Below are positions 1 through 8,522 of a stretch of 64,000 bases of DNA, one piece after another. Under the pieces are notes generated by a model, which worked only from the letters and a program-made list of their open reading frames with translations, made no database searches and was not told the origin of the DNA. The position numbers and the translations under genes are program-made. The stretch lies in contig NZ_JABAIK010000003.1 in assembly GCF_012641465.1 (NCBI RefSeq), forward strand, positions 124,001 to 188,000, written 5' to 3'. This DNA comes from Vibrio agarilyticus. GTDB taxonomy: Bacteria; Pseudomonadota; Gammaproteobacteria; Enterobacterales; Vibrionaceae. Within the stretch, counting starts at the first letter, position 1, and each line of letters begins with the position of its first letter.

Positions 1-680
1 TTGTGTTCATGGCATAACGCACTGAGTTTTTGCAACCATGGAGTTGAGGCCACATTCAAGCCGCCTTCGCCTTGAACCACTTCCAGTAAGACAGCTGCAG
101 GTTTATCGAGACCGCTTGAGTTGTCATTTAGCATGGTTTCAAACAAGGTGAGCCCATCGATACCAGCGTAACCATCATAAGGCAATCGCGTTCCGCCAAA
201 CAGCGGCACGCCAGACGCACCACGGTGATGCTGGTTGCCCGTGGCCATAAGAGCCCCCAGACTGCAGCCATGAAAACCATTGGTGAAGGTCACAATATTG
301 TGGCGGCCAGTTACTTTGCGTGCGAGTTTCAACGCAGCTTCAACAGCATTAGTGCCCGTTGGGCCAGTGAATTGTACTTTGTAATCAAGCTGTCGTGGCT
401 CAAGGATATGACGACGAAAAGCGGTGAGAAACGCCCCTTTAGCTTGAGAGTGCATATCAAGGCTGTGGGTGATCCCATCTTGGCTAATGTAGTCGATGAG
501 TGCTTGTTTAAAGTTGGGGTTATTGTGTCCGTAGTTGAGCGCACCAGCGCCAGCAAGAAAATCAAGGTACTGCTCGCCGGTGTCTGTGGTTAACCAACAA
601 CCGCTGGCGGTCGTGAACTCAACCGGAAAACTGTTGCAATACGATCGTACATTTGACTCTTGCTGTTTATAAATATCCAT
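1..680 (-). CDS. ectB: Diaminobutyrate-2-oxoglutarate aminotransferase EctB, 3' part cut by window edge
   Basis: Class III PLP aminotransferase that converts aspartate-semialdehyde to L-2,4-diaminobutyrate, the first committed step of ectoine synthesis in the cytoplasm. About 226 N-terminal residues are visible, starting MDIYKQQESNVRSYC. The glycine-rich motifs of the family follow (FLAGAGALNYGHNNP, TGPTGTNAVEAALKLAR, HGCSLGALMATGN). The PLP lysine would lie beyond the window edge. It lies 121 nt downstream of ectA on the same strand, so this is the usual ectAB order; ectC should follow outside the window. The ATG at 678-680 fits the usual N-terminus. Identity is certain from sequence; activity cannot be judged because the C-terminal half is missing. 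Confidence 0.95.
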   Translation of the reverse strand, partial: MDIYKQQESNVRSYCNSFPVEFTTASGCWLTTDTGEQYLDFLAGAGALNYGHNNPNFKQALIDYISQDGITHSLDMHSQAKGAFLTAFRRHILEPRQLDYKVQFTGPTGTNAVEAALKLARKVTGRHNIVTFTNGFHGCSLGALMATGNQHHRGASGVPLFGGTRLPYDGYAGIDGLTLFETMLNDNSSGLDKPAAVLLEVVQGEGGLNVASTPWLQKLSALCHEH

Positions 681-732
681 ATGGGGACCGTTATTCATCC
701 TTATTGATGGAGAGTGTGTTTATTCCCAAGGC

Positions 733-770
733 ACCTCTTAAAGTTTGGCATTAGGCCAATATTCTGAGGT
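733..770 (-). other. Two-tier hairpin in the ectA-ectB gap
   Basis: Outer arms ACCTC (733-737) and GAGGT (766-770) enclose inner arms TTGGC (745-749) and GCCAA (755-759). A short palindrome, CAGAGA-A-TCTCTG, lies at 788-800. These structures could process or stabilise the ectAB mRNA or tune ectB relative to ectA. No U-run makes either a terminator. Confidence 0.35.
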
Positions 771-801
771 TTAAGTAAATTTCTTGTCAGAGAATCTCTG
801 T

Positions 802-1365
802 TCAAGGATTTACCTTGCTTGGTACAAGTGGAATTCGATAAAGATACTCGGTGTCATGCTTGCCGTTGAAATGCGTCGCTTCACACAAGAAAGTACTGAC
901 TTGGCCATGCTTTCCGTGTTGAGCATCTAGCTTTTCAAACAATCGCCATGACCCTCGATTCGTTTTAGTAATAGTGGTTTCTAATGCGGCGATGTCTTGC
1001 AAGCCATCGCGCTGAAGTAGCTCTTGCAGCATGTGAAATGCCAATCCTTTACCACGATGACGTGGGGATACGGCAACTTGCCAAACAAACAGTTCTTGTG
1101 GCGCATCCGGTTTTCGATAAGCGGAAATAAATCCAGCAATCGCACCGTTACATTCGGCGACCACACAAGTTTGGTTGAAGTGAGAAGTTTGAAGAAAGTT
1201 GCAATAAGCAGAGTTAATGTCCAACGGTGGACAATCTGCGATCAGTTGATTGACGTCATCTCCGTCATGAATGTGAGGCTGGCGGAAAATCCATTCATCC
1301 TGCTGTTTTTGAAGTACGTCTGCATAAGCAACCCAAGGGTAAGCAGTACTCATTGTTGGCCACAT
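802..1365 (-). CDS. ectA: L-2,4-diaminobutyrate N-acetyltransferase EctA
   Basis: GNAT-fold acetyltransferase that makes N-gamma-acetyl-diaminobutyrate from diaminobutyrate and acetyl-CoA, the second step of ectoine synthesis. The acetyl-CoA loop is visible as VSPRHRGKGLAFHML. The EctA-typical N-terminal segment (WIFRQPHIHDGDDVNQLI) and the conserved TITKTNRGSWRLFEKL stretch confirm the family. Two ATGs compete: the first has AAAGGA only 2 nt upstream, and the second, four codons in, has it 14 nt upstream. Neither spacing is ideal, so the start is uncertain by four residues. It is the first gene of the operon, with a long upstream region carrying palindromes that may bind its regulator. In Vibrio this operon is induced by salinity and repressed by the MarR-type protein CosR (established knowledge). 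Confidence 0.95.
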   Translation of the reverse strand: MWPTMSTAYPWVAYADVLQKQQDEWIFRQPHIHDGDDVNQLIADCPPLDINSAYCNFLQTSHFNQTCVVAECNGAIAGFISAYRKPDAPQELFVWQVAVSPRHRGKGLAFHMLQELLQRDGLQDIAALETTITKTNRGSWRLFEKLDAQHGKHGQVSTFLCEATHFNGKHDTEYLYRIPLVPSKVNP

Positions 1366-1381
1366 AATCCTTTAGATGTCT

Positions 1382-1393
1382 AACTATTTAGTT
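1382..1393. promoter_or_regulatory. Short palindrome AACTA-tt-TAGTT upstream of ectA
   Basis: Perfect 5-bp inverted repeat about 17 bp upstream of the ectA start. It shares the TAGTT/AACTA half-site with the longer palindrome at 1496-1517. It could be an operator of a dimeric regulator of the ect operon; this is inference from position and shared half-sites only. Confidence 0.35.
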
Positions 1394-1495
1394 CGCGGTA
1401 ATAATACATCATTGGCTCATTTTTGCAAGTTGGCTCTGGTTTTTGCCATATTTATAGTACTTGTTACGCTATTGGAAACGTTTTTAGATGAGCGG

Positions 1496-1517
1496 TTTAG
1501 TTAGAGTTGTAACTAAA
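1496..1517. promoter_or_regulatory. Perfect palindrome TTTAGTTA-N6-TAACTAAA upstream of ectA
   Basis: Both 8-bp arms are exact reverse complements around GAGTTG. The site lies about 130 bp upstream of ectA, in a 330-bp region that also separates ectA from the diguanylate cyclase 3' end. No other gene starts here, so an operator for ectAB is the simplest reading. The remainder of 1394-1697 has no gene. Bases about 1650-1685 resemble the end of an ERIC-like repeat (acttgaag...gggtata). Confidence 0.4.
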
Positions 1518-1697
1518 TATTCATGATGAAAAGACGTAGGCTCGATACTTCTCTCGTGAGCGCAGCGTAAGCCCGGGTATTAGCGCGGTAAGTAAACGTG
1601 AGGGAATACAAGATAGCTCGCTCATTGGGAGCCAATCACGGAACTGACGGCTCTGAAGCCTGCAACTTGAAGTTACTTGGGTATAGCGATGGGTATA

Positions 1698-3500
1698 CTA
1701 CGACGAAGGTTGATCGGTTGTGGCGATAACCTGATTGCGTCCCGCACGCTTGGCTTGATAAAGACACTGATCGGCTCGCGAAAGGACTTTATGAAAATCG
1801 CCCGAGCGCCACTCAGTCACACCAATACTGACGGTAACAGGAAAGGGCGCTGGCGAGGTCAATACCGTATGAAGATGTTGTTCGGTTTTCTCGCGAATGC
1901 GTTCAGCCAGTTTAACGGCTTGTTCAAGATGGGTTTGCGGTAACACCAACGTGAATTCTTCTCCGCCGATGCGGCCAAAAATGTCGTGAGTGCGAATTTC
2001 GGCTTTGACCAACTCACAAAAATATTGCAATACCGCATCCCCAGCGGCATGACCAAACTGGTCGTTAATTTGCTTGAAGTGGTCAAGATCCATCATGCAC
2101 ACGCTGGCATTGGCTCTGATCGTGCTTGTGGCATCTTCCAGTAAAGCGCGACGGTTTAAAATCCCCGTGAGTGGGTCATGGTGCGCCTGTTCGGTCAGTG
2201 ATTGCTGTTTAGATTGAATCGTGATGGCCATTTTCTCAAACGCAAGAGAAAGTTCACCAATTTCATCATTGCGTTTTAAAGGCTTAATTGTGACATCACC
2301 GCCAGATGCCAACAGCTGCGCTTGGTGAGTCAGATAGCTAATGGGCGACACTATGGTATAGGCAAGGTAACCACTTAGGATCACAAACATCAATAACGAG
2401 AGCAGAATGTAAAAGGCCATTTCATCAAATAATACGTTATGGTCTTGTTCCATTTCTCGATAAGGAATATATATCAAAAGGTTGAGGCCAAATTGCCGTG
2501 CCTGTAATGCAGATGGTGTCGTCAGTACCCGTGAGTGGTTCGATTGCAAAGTCACATTAATCGGTGAGTTCACGATAATACCCAAATCGTCAATCGCTTC
2601 CCGTGCTAGGGGCGAATGACTAAGTGGTTGGCGGCGTAATGTTGAAAGAGAAATGTAGCTTAGCGGAAACATCGGTGCGTTGCTGGCATTATGGACGACG
2701 GAGATATCGGCATGAGCAAGCTGGTGTTGTTCAAGTATCTTACGGATAGATTCGAGTTTTTTCTCTAATGTTTGGTTGTTAATAATAACGCTATAAAAGC
2801 CAATTAACTGGCCTTGGCAGTTTGTCAAAGGTCGAGAAAGATAAAAGGTGCCTCCGGTAAACGGCAGTGCAAGTGCTTCCACTTGTTTTGCAGGTAAATA
2901 AGCAATCAGTGCTTTTGATTGCGTGTTGACTTGGGCAAGGTGACGTAATTGTAAATTAAGTGAGCGAGCGAGTGGCGTATCGGTTTGACCTTGCGCGCTT
3001 AGCGTGCCTAGCGTTTGTTTGACTTGGCTCCGCATGCTTTGGCGGTATGCCTGCTGCGCTTGCTGTTGCTCGTGCACCTGAACCAATTGCTGCAAGAGAT
3101 CAAAGGGGTAAAAAGGCGTTTTCAGCTTCAGTGATGTCGAGTTAAACTGACTCGGCTGGTTCACCGATTTTTCGTAGATAATATTGCCTTGAGGATCCGT
3201 TGCCAAAACCATTGCAAACCGATCAAAGGAGAAAGGTTGCCCGCCGATAATGGCTTCAATCGAAAGAGAATCGTCATGGCAGCCACTAATTTGGGAGTCA
3301 TACTGGTCAAATTCAGCTAAACCCGCTTCAAGTGTTTGGCTGATCTCTTTGCTGCCTTGAACGGCGGCAAATTGCACCGTCTGCTTGATGTGATCAATAT
3401 TGAGTGTCTGGCGCGCTTGATAATAACCGTAACCCAGAAACAATATGATCGCCGCCAGTGGCAACAAAATAATGAACACTTTTCGATGTAACTTACCCAC
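1698..3500 (-). CDS. Membrane diguanylate cyclase (sensor-HAMP-GGDEF)
   Basis: Makes cyclic di-GMP from two GTP at the inner membrane. A first transmembrane helix (about residues 7-26) and a second (about 361-385) bracket a periplasmic sensor region of about 330 residues. A HAMP linker follows (SPISYLTHQAQLLASGGD), then a GGDEF domain. The active-site motif is GGEEF at residues 512-516. An intact inhibitory I-site, RTHD at 503-506, sits exactly five residues before it, so product feedback is expected. The periplasmic domain is not recognised by name; a dCache-like fold is possible. The gene stands alone, 33 nt beyond the small DUF2474 gene on the same strand, and could share its transcript. 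Confidence 0.9.
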   Translation of the reverse strand: MGKLHRKVFIILLPLAAIILFLGYGYYQARQTLNIDHIKQTVQFAAVQGSKEISQTLEAGLAEFDQYDSQISGCHDDSLSIEAIIGGQPFSFDRFAMVLATDPQGNIIYEKSVNQPSQFNSTSLKLKTPFYPFDLLQQLVQVHEQQQAQQAYRQSMRSQVKQTLGTLSAQGQTDTPLARSLNLQLRHLAQVNTQSKALIAYLPAKQVEALALPFTGGTFYLSRPLTNCQGQLIGFYSVIINNQTLEKKLESIRKILEQHQLAHADISVVHNASNAPMFPLSYISLSTLRRQPLSHSPLAREAIDDLGIIVNSPINVTLQSNHSRVLTTPSALQARQFGLNLLIYIPYREMEQDHNVLFDEMAFYILLSLLMFVILSGYLAYTIVSPISYLTHQAQLLASGGDVTIKPLKRNDEIGELSLAFEKMAITIQSKQQSLTEQAHHDPLTGILNRRALLEDATSTIRANASVCMMDLDHFKQINDQFGHAAGDAVLQYFCELVKAEIRTHDIFGRIGGEEFTLVLPQTHLEQAVKLAERIREKTEQHLHTVLTSPAPFPVTVSIGVTEWRSGDFHKVLSRADQCLYQAKRAGRNQVIATTDQPSS

Positions 3501-3533
3501 AAATTCCTCGATCGGCAGTCTCGAGCTCTACCA

Positions 3534-3668
3534 TCAGTAGACGCCTATGCGCATAATGAGGCGCAGAAGATAGGCGATAATGGCGAGCGTGGCAACACTG
3601 GCGCTCCAAATGATGAGAAGCCAGAGCCAGCGTTGCCAGCGGTGAGTGGTTAAATTTGATTTCTCCAT
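3534..3668 (-). CDS. Small DUF2474-family membrane protein (oxidase accessory subunit)
   Basis: A 44-codon gene read from the sequence: it begins MEKSNLTTHRWQRWLWLL, has one transmembrane helix rich in Leu, Ile and Ala, and ends LRLIMRIGVY. GAGG lies about 11 nt before the ATG. It starts 26 nt after the cioB stop. DUF2474 proteins typically follow cyanide-insensitive-type bd oxidase genes and are thought to be single-helix accessory subunits, like CydX in other bd oxidases (family knowledge). An overlapping 63-codon frame on the same strand (3493-3684) has no such features and is not the gene. Confidence 0.85.
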   Translation of the reverse strand: MEKSNLTTHRWQRWLWLLIIWSASVATLAIIAYLLRLIMRIGVY

Positions 3669-3694
3669 CCAAAATTATCCTCACTTTTCATCGG

Positions 3695-4693
3695 TTAATG
3701 GTATCCATCACCATGCTTGAGTTTGCCGCGAAACACCCAGTAAGAGTAACCGGTGTAGAGTAGAATCAGGGGTAAGAGAATGACTGTTCCAACGAGTAAA
3801 AAGGTCAAACTTTCGTCTGGCCCAGCGGCTTCTTTATACGTTACGGCAAAGGGAACGAGATAAGGAAAGGTGCTTACGCCAAACCCGGCAGCAGAAACCA
3901 CAAACAAACCGATTGCGCACAGATACGCTTTGATTGGTCGGTGCTGAAGCAGTGACGAGAATAACAACCAAATAAACCCAATGGCCGCCAAAGGCACTAC
4001 GAAAAAGAACAGGGCATTGGGCATGTGGAACCAGCGAGCAAAAACAGTGTCGTTAGCAAGAGGTAGCCAAAGACTGGTCACGATAATGGCGATGACTAAG
4101 ACGATGCCCCAACGCTTGGCAATGGTGTAGTAATCCGAGATGAGATCGTTGGGTAACTTGATAATGAGCCAACACGCGCCAAGCAAAATGTAGGCGCTGA
4201 TCAAAGCAAAACCGGTAAAAAGACTGAAGGGACTAAGCCAATCGAACCATTCACCTGCGTAGGCGCGGTCAGTGACGGTTAACCCTTGAATTAAGGCACC
4301 AAGCATAATCCCTTGCATTACAGTGGCTAAAAGCGAGCCAAGGAAAAACGCGCTATCCCAAAGAAATCGTCCCCGTTTGGTGCGAAACCGATATTCAAAT
4401 GAAACGCCACGTAAAATGAGACCGAGTAGCATCACAATAACAGGAGCGTAAAACGCCGGCATAATGATCGAATAAGCAAGAGGAAAAACGGCAAACAGCC
4501 CGCCCCCACCTAAAACAAGCCAGGTTTCATTGCCATCCCATACCGGCGCGATACTGTTCATCATTAAATCGCGTTCCGCTTCTGAATTTGCCCGCAAGAA
4601 CAGTAAGCCTATCCCAAGATCAAAGCCGTCTAATATGACGTAAATGAGCACGGCCAGTGCGATCAATGCGTACCAAATTAATGCATAATCCAT
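3695..4693 (-). CDS. cioB: bd-type quinol oxidase subunit II (CioB/CydB)
   Basis: Integral membrane subunit of a cytochrome bd-type quinol oxidase that reduces O2 to water. The N-terminus (LIWYALIALAVLIYVILDGF) and the motif APVWDGNETWLVLGGGGLFAVFP are diagnostic of subunit II. It is about 332 residues, shorter than E. coli CydB, as expected for the cyanide-insensitive (CIO) branch. It follows cioA by 10 nt and precedes the DUF2474 gene by 26 nt, forming a three-gene operon. No cydC/cydD maturation genes are nearby. Gene naming as cio rather than cyd rests on the short Q-loop of the partner subunit. Confidence 0.92.
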   Translation of the reverse strand: MDYALIWYALIALAVLIYVILDGFDLGIGLLFLRANSEAERDLMMNSIAPVWDGNETWLVLGGGGLFAVFPLAYSIIMPAFYAPVIVMLLGLILRGVSFEYRFRTKRGRFLWDSAFFLGSLLATVMQGIMLGALIQGLTVTDRAYAGEWFDWLSPFSLFTGFALISAYILLGACWLIIKLPNDLISDYYTIAKRWGIVLVIAIIVTSLWLPLANDTVFARWFHMPNALFFFVVPLAAIGFIWLLFSSLLQHRPIKAYLCAIGLFVVSAAGFGVSTFPYLVPFAVTYKEAAGPDESLTFLLVGTVILLPLILLYTGYSYWVFRGKLKHGDGYH

Positions 4694-4703
4694 GTTGAAC
4701 TCC

Positions 4704-6092
4704 TTACTTGCCGTGTTGATTTAATGAGGTCGGGTCACTTTGTTGACCGTCGGGAGTACGGTTGTCGATGCCTTGTTCGTAACGAGTGGGTGATTTGTGC
4801 ATCAGGCGTAGCAGATAAAAAATCCCCGCACCAAAAACAACGAAATAGACTACAACAAAGGCTGTTAATGAGACGCTCACGGCGGCGGCATCAATTGGCG
4901 AGGCGGAATTGGCTGTCGTCAGCAAGCCATAAACCGTATATGGCTGACGCCCCACTTCTGTGGTGATCCAGCCGGCAATGACGGCAACAAATCCCGCCGG
5001 CGCAAACGCAACACAAACGCGGTGAAACCATGTCGGTTGATACAAACGCTTTTTGCGCCGCAGATACAAACTAAACAGACCAAGCGTCAGCATCACCAAG
5101 CCAATACCGACCATAACGCGAAATGCCCAAAACACCAGTGTTACTGGCGGTCTTGCATCGGGTGGAAAGGCATCCAACCCTTTGACTTCCCCATCCCACG
5201 AGTGGGTTAAAATGAGACTGCTTAGGTGAGGAATAGACACCTCGTAGTCAACGGTTTGGGTTTGCTCGTTGGGAATACCAAACAGAATAAATGGCGCGCC
5301 TTTATGGGATTGGAAATGCCCTTCCATAGCGGCCACTTTTGCCGGTTGGTGTTCCAGTGTGTTAAGGCCATGCAGATCACCTGCAATGATCTGAATCGGT
5401 GTTACGATAACGGCCATCCACATTGCCATTGAAAACATGATCCGGGCCAATGGATTACCGGGCGCTTTCAATAGGTGATAGGCGCCAACGCCCCCCACCA
5501 CAAACGCGGTAGTGAGAAAAGCCGCGAGCGTCATGTGGACCAAACGATAAGGAAAAGAGGGGTTGAACACCACAGCGAACCAATCAACCGGAATGAATTG
5601 GCCTGCCTCGTTATAGTCAAAGCCAGCCGGCGTTTGCATCCAACTGTTTACCGAGAGTATCCAAAATGCCGACATCAAGGTGCCGACAGCAACAATGCAG
5701 GTTGATGCGAAGTGTAATTTTTCGCCCACGCGGCCCATACCAAATAGCATCACGCCAAGAAATCCCGCCTCAAGGAAAAAGGCTGTGAGCACTTCATAAC
5801 CCATTAAAGGTCCTAAAATTGGGCCAGTTTTGTCGGCAAATACGCTCCAGTTGGTGCCAAATTGGTAGCTAAGAACAATGCCACTGACCACACCCATACC
5901 AAAGCTGACCGCAAATATTTTGAGCCAGTACTTGTACAGCTGAAGATATTGCTCATTGCGCGTTTTGAGATAAAGCCCTTCAAGAACGGCAAGAAAGCTG
6001 GCCAGTCCAATCGTAAAAGCAGGAAAAATGATATGAAAGGAAACGGTAAATGCGAATTGGAAACGGGCCAGATCAAGCGCAAAACTGTCCAT
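4704..6092 (-). CDS. cioA: bd-type quinol oxidase subunit I (CioA/CydA)
   Basis: Haem-carrying subunit of the quinol oxidase. Conserved features are LARFQFAFTVSFHIIFPAFT near the N-terminus (an axial-ligand His), the GTNWS region, and GRQPYTVYGLLTT in the second half. The protein is about 462 residues and lacks the long Q-loop insertion of E. coli CydA, which places it in the CIO-like short-loop group. These oxidases support respiration at low oxygen or with inhibitors of haem-copper oxidases. It is the first gene of the operon; the 247-bp gap to the divergent nqrB-like gene should hold its promoter. Confidence 0.93.
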   Translation of the reverse strand: MDSFALDLARFQFAFTVSFHIIFPAFTIGLASFLAVLEGLYLKTRNEQYLQLYKYWLKIFAVSFGMGVVSGIVLSYQFGTNWSVFADKTGPILGPLMGYEVLTAFFLEAGFLGVMLFGMGRVGEKLHFASTCIVAVGTLMSAFWILSVNSWMQTPAGFDYNEAGQFIPVDWFAVVFNPSFPYRLVHMTLAAFLTTAFVVGGVGAYHLLKAPGNPLARIMFSMAMWMAVIVTPIQIIAGDLHGLNTLEHQPAKVAAMEGHFQSHKGAPFILFGIPNEQTQTVDYEVSIPHLSSLILTHSWDGEVKGLDAFPPDARPPVTLVFWAFRVMVGIGLVMLTLGLFSLYLRRKKRLYQPTWFHRVCVAFAPAGFVAVIAGWITTEVGRQPYTVYGLLTTANSASPIDAAAVSVSLTAFVVVYFVVFGAGIFYLLRLMHKSPTRYEQGIDNRTPDGQQSDPTSLNQHGK

Positions 6093-6285
6093 AATTTACC
6101 CTTAGCTAATGTATAAAAACAATCCGCGTCACCTGTGAGCGAGCGGCTGCAACAATCAATAAAGGTTACGTGGTGAAAGGGTAATTCGCTCAGTAAGAAA
6201 ATGAGATTGCCATGCTTTTATTCAATTTGACCTGTTTTGGCCTTGGTCCCGTAGTAGGGAGAGATGATTCGGTAAGTGATGTTCG

Positions 6286-6323
6286 TCTTGCTTGAAGCTG
6301 CAGCGCTAAGTAGGACGGGTATA
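6286..6323. repeat. ERIC-like end remnant
   Basis: Reads cttgaagctgcagcg, then taggacgggtata. These match an outer end of the full ERIC-like copies in this window (for example 32684-32810) with the interior missing. It lies directly before the Shine-Dalgarno of the nqrB-like gene. Confidence 0.5.
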
Positions 6324-6339
6324 TTGGTAGGAGGCAAAT

Positions 6340-7581
6340 ATGGGAGTAAAGCGAACCCTCGCTAAATATGCACCACTGTTTGAGCCTGGTGGGCGTTACC
6401 AGCGTTACTACCCTTTGTATGAAGCGTTCGCCACGCTGATTTATACACCTGGACATGTGAATCGAGGTATCACCCATGTTCGCGATAGTATCGACCTAAA
6501 GCGGATTATGATTATGGTTTGGCTTGCGGTATTTCCGGCGATGTTCTGGGGTATGTATAACGTGGGTCTGCAAGCCGTTACCGCGCTCTCTGCCGCGTAT
6601 GACCCTAATGCGTTGGCCGCGATTATTGATGACAACTGGCGCTTATCTTTGGTTTTTTCCTCGCCCCAAGCACTCATGGAGTCTGGCTGGCTTAGTCAAA
6701 TGGCGCTCGGCGCCAGTTATTTTCTGCCGATTTATGCCACGGTATTTATTGTCGGTGGTTTCTGGGAGGTGCTCTTTGCAATTGTGCGCAAACATGAGGT
6801 GAACGAAGGATTTTTTGTCAGCTCAATTTTGTTTGCGTTGATTTTGCCACCCACTATCCCGCTGTGGCAGGCCGCGCTTGGGATCACTTTTGGTATTGTT
6901 GTGGCGAAAGAGATTTTTGGTGGCACGGGCCGTAACTTTCTCAACCCTGCATTAGCAGGGCGCGCGTTCTTATATTTTGCTTATCCAGCCAATATGTCCG
7001 GTGGTCTTGTTTGGGTCGCCGCTGATGGTTACACCGCGGCAACGCCGCTTAGTCAATGGTATCAAAATGGGCAATCGGGTTTAGTTGATGTTGCTACTGG
7101 CGCGCCACTGAGTTGGTTGAATGCGTTTATGGGCTATCTTCCCGGTTCAATCGGCGAAGTATCGACGCTGGCGATTTTGATCCCAGGTCTTTTGCTTATC
7201 GCAATGCGGATTGCATCGTGGCGTATTGTTGTTGGCGTGCTACTTGGTGTGATTGTGACTTCGTCGCTCTTAAATTGGATTGGCTCAAATACTAACCCAA
7301 TGTTTTCGATGCCGTTTTATTGGCACTTCGCTTTGGGTGGTTTGGCGTTTGGTGCCTTTTTCATGGCGACCGATCCTGTTTCTGCGGCGTTTACTGATAA
7401 CGGGAAATGGGCTTATGGACTGCTGATTGGCTTTATGACCGTGGCAATTCGAGTGCTCAATCCGGCTTACCCTGAAGGCATTATGCTCGCAATCTTATTT
7501 GCTAACCTGTTTGCGCCTTTGTTTGACAATCTGGTGAAGGAAGCGAACATACGTCGCCGGAAAATTAGGGCTAGGCACTAA
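6340..7581 (+). CDS. Orphan NqrB-like subunit (RnfD/NqrB family)
   Basis: Polytopic membrane flavoprotein resembling subunit B of the Na+-translocating NADH:quinone reductase. The stretches [20 protein letters not shown] and [20 protein letters not shown] are NqrB signatures. The covalent FMN attachment motif DGYTAAT places the flavinylated threonine at residue 235, matching Thr236 of V. cholerae NqrB. It is about 413 residues, full length for the family. A strong AGGAGG precedes the ATG. None of nqrA, C, D, E or F is adjacent, so it is a stand-alone paralogue rather than part of the main operon. It runs directly into the DUF2256 gene. It could be a membrane electron-transfer anchor for another redox partner; that role is inference. 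Confidence 0.85.
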   Translation: MGVKRTLAKYAPLFEPGGRYQRYYPLYEAFATLIYTPGHVNRGITHVRDSIDLKRIMIMVWLAVFPAMFWGMYNVGLQAVTALSAAYDPNALAAIIDDNWRLSLVFSSPQALMESGWLSQMALGASYFLPIYATVFIVGGFWEVLFAIVRKHEVNEGFFVSSILFALILPPTIPLWQAALGITFGIVVAKEIFGGTGRNFLNPALAGRAFLYFAYPANMSGGLVWVAADGYTAATPLSQWYQNGQSGLVDVATGAPLSWLNAFMGYLPGSIGEVSTLAILIPGLLLIAMRIASWRIVVGVLLGVIVTSSLLNWIGSNTNPMFSMPFYWHFALGGLAFGAFFMATDPVSAAFTDNGKWAYGLLIGFMTVAIRVLNPAYPEGIMLAILFANLFAPLFDNLVKEANIRRRKIRARH

Positions 7582-7740
7582 ATGCTCAGTAATCTGCCCA
7601 GTAAAGTGTGCCCAGTCTGCCAACGTCCCTTTAATTGGCGCAAAAAATGGCAAAAACAGTGGGAGGAAGTTCGTTATTGCTCAAAGCGCTGTCGTGGGCT
7701 GTGCCATACTACCAAGGCAGGACTTCACCAGAGTAACTGA
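7582..7740 (+). CDS. DUF2256 small zinc-ribbon protein
   Basis: A 52-codon gene whose ATG follows the stop of the nqrB-like gene with no gap, so the two are probably translationally coupled. The sequence starts [20 protein letters not shown] and continues [17 protein letters not shown]. The Cys pairs CPVC (10 and 13) and YCSKRC (33 and 37) should bind one zinc. This matches DUF2256, often found near cryptochrome/photolyase or SDR genes in Vibrio and cyanobacteria (recalled). Its last 32 nt overlap the convergent SDR gene 3' end. Confidence 0.88.
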   Translation: MLSNLPSKVCPVCQRPFNWRKKWQKQWEEVRYCSKRCRGLCHTTKAGLHQSN

Positions 7741-8515
7741 GAAACAACCCAGTTTGCTCAGGTGTTAAATTGAGTAATGTGTTGATCAACTGATGAGCGC
7801 TGGTATCGGTGGTTTGCAACTGTCCGGGGGCGAGGTGATTCTGAAACGGACGCGAAAGGCGAGAATCTGTGGTTCCAGGGTGGTAGGCGATAATCGCCGC
7901 CTTTGGCAAAGTGCGCTGCCATTCAATTGATAAGGTTTTTATGGCCATATTTAACGCTGCTTTAGAGCAGCGGTAGCTATACCAGCCGCCACGTCGATTA
8001 TCTTGGATGCTGCCCACTTTGGCTGAAAGCGCAAGATAACGTGGCTGGTGGCTACGGCGTAAATGTGGTTCAAATGCTTTGGCTACCAGCAAATGGGAAG
8101 CGGCATTAATCGCCATACTCTGCATAAACCACGAATAGGAAAGCGCTTGAAGTCGCTTTTCTGGCGCTCTGTGACGGCTTTTTTGTGATTGCTCGGTTTT
8201 GTGCTCAAGGCCATCATGTGGCTGAAGCACACCTGCGGCGTTGATGATCCAATCCACTGTGTCCAGCCGGCTTGCGAGCCCTTCAATATCTGATTCAGAC
8301 TCTAAGTCAAGTGGGTACCAGTAGGGGTCGTTTGGGTTGGTTTTTTCCTCAAGAGCAACCGTTTGAACGGCTTTTTCCTGATGAGAGTTTTTGGTATCAA
8401 TCGGGCTGCTGTGACAGTAAGTTGCGTGAACCGCTGTCACACCTTTATGGGTAAGCAGCGCTTTAACAACTGCGCTGCCGATGCCGCCCGTTCCACCAAT
8501 GACAAGAACGTGCAT
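7709..8515 (-). CDS. Short-chain dehydrogenase/reductase (CsgA/C-factor type)
   Basis: NAD(P)-dependent oxidoreductase with a Rossmann fold. The dinucleotide motif is GGTGGIG (residues 7-13), the NAAG motif lies in [11 protein letters not shown], and the catalytic YxxxK is YRCSK. The total of 268 residues includes a low-complexity insert after strand two ([20 protein letters not shown]). The substrate cannot be told. In Vibrio, SDRs of this type occur with DUF2256 and photolyase-like genes, and here the DUF2256 gene is convergent and overlaps by 32 nt. It lies 7 nt after the HdeD-like gene on the same strand and is probably co-transcribed with it. Confidence 0.85.
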   Translation of the reverse strand: MHVLVIGGTGGIGSAVVKALLTHKGVTAVHATYCHSSPIDTKNSHQEKAVQTVALEEKTNPNDPYWYPLDLESESDIEGLASRLDTVDWIINAAGVLQPHDGLEHKTEQSQKSRHRAPEKRLQALSYSWFMQSMAINAASHLLVAKAFEPHLRRSHQPRYLALSAKVGSIQDNRRGGWYSYRCSKAALNMAIKTLSIEWQRTLPKAAIIAYHPGTTDSRLSRPFQNHLAPGQLQTTDTSAHQLINTLLNLTPEQTGLFLSYSGEVLPW

Positions 8516-8522
8516 AGTGACC

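Noticed and set aside
225-593. 122-codon plus-strand frame at the window start
   Set aside because: It is antisense to ectB, which is recognised over its full visible length.
3493-3684. 63-codon minus-strand frame after cioB
   Set aside because: It overlaps the DUF2474 gene in another frame; only the 44-codon frame has the transmembrane helix and family match.
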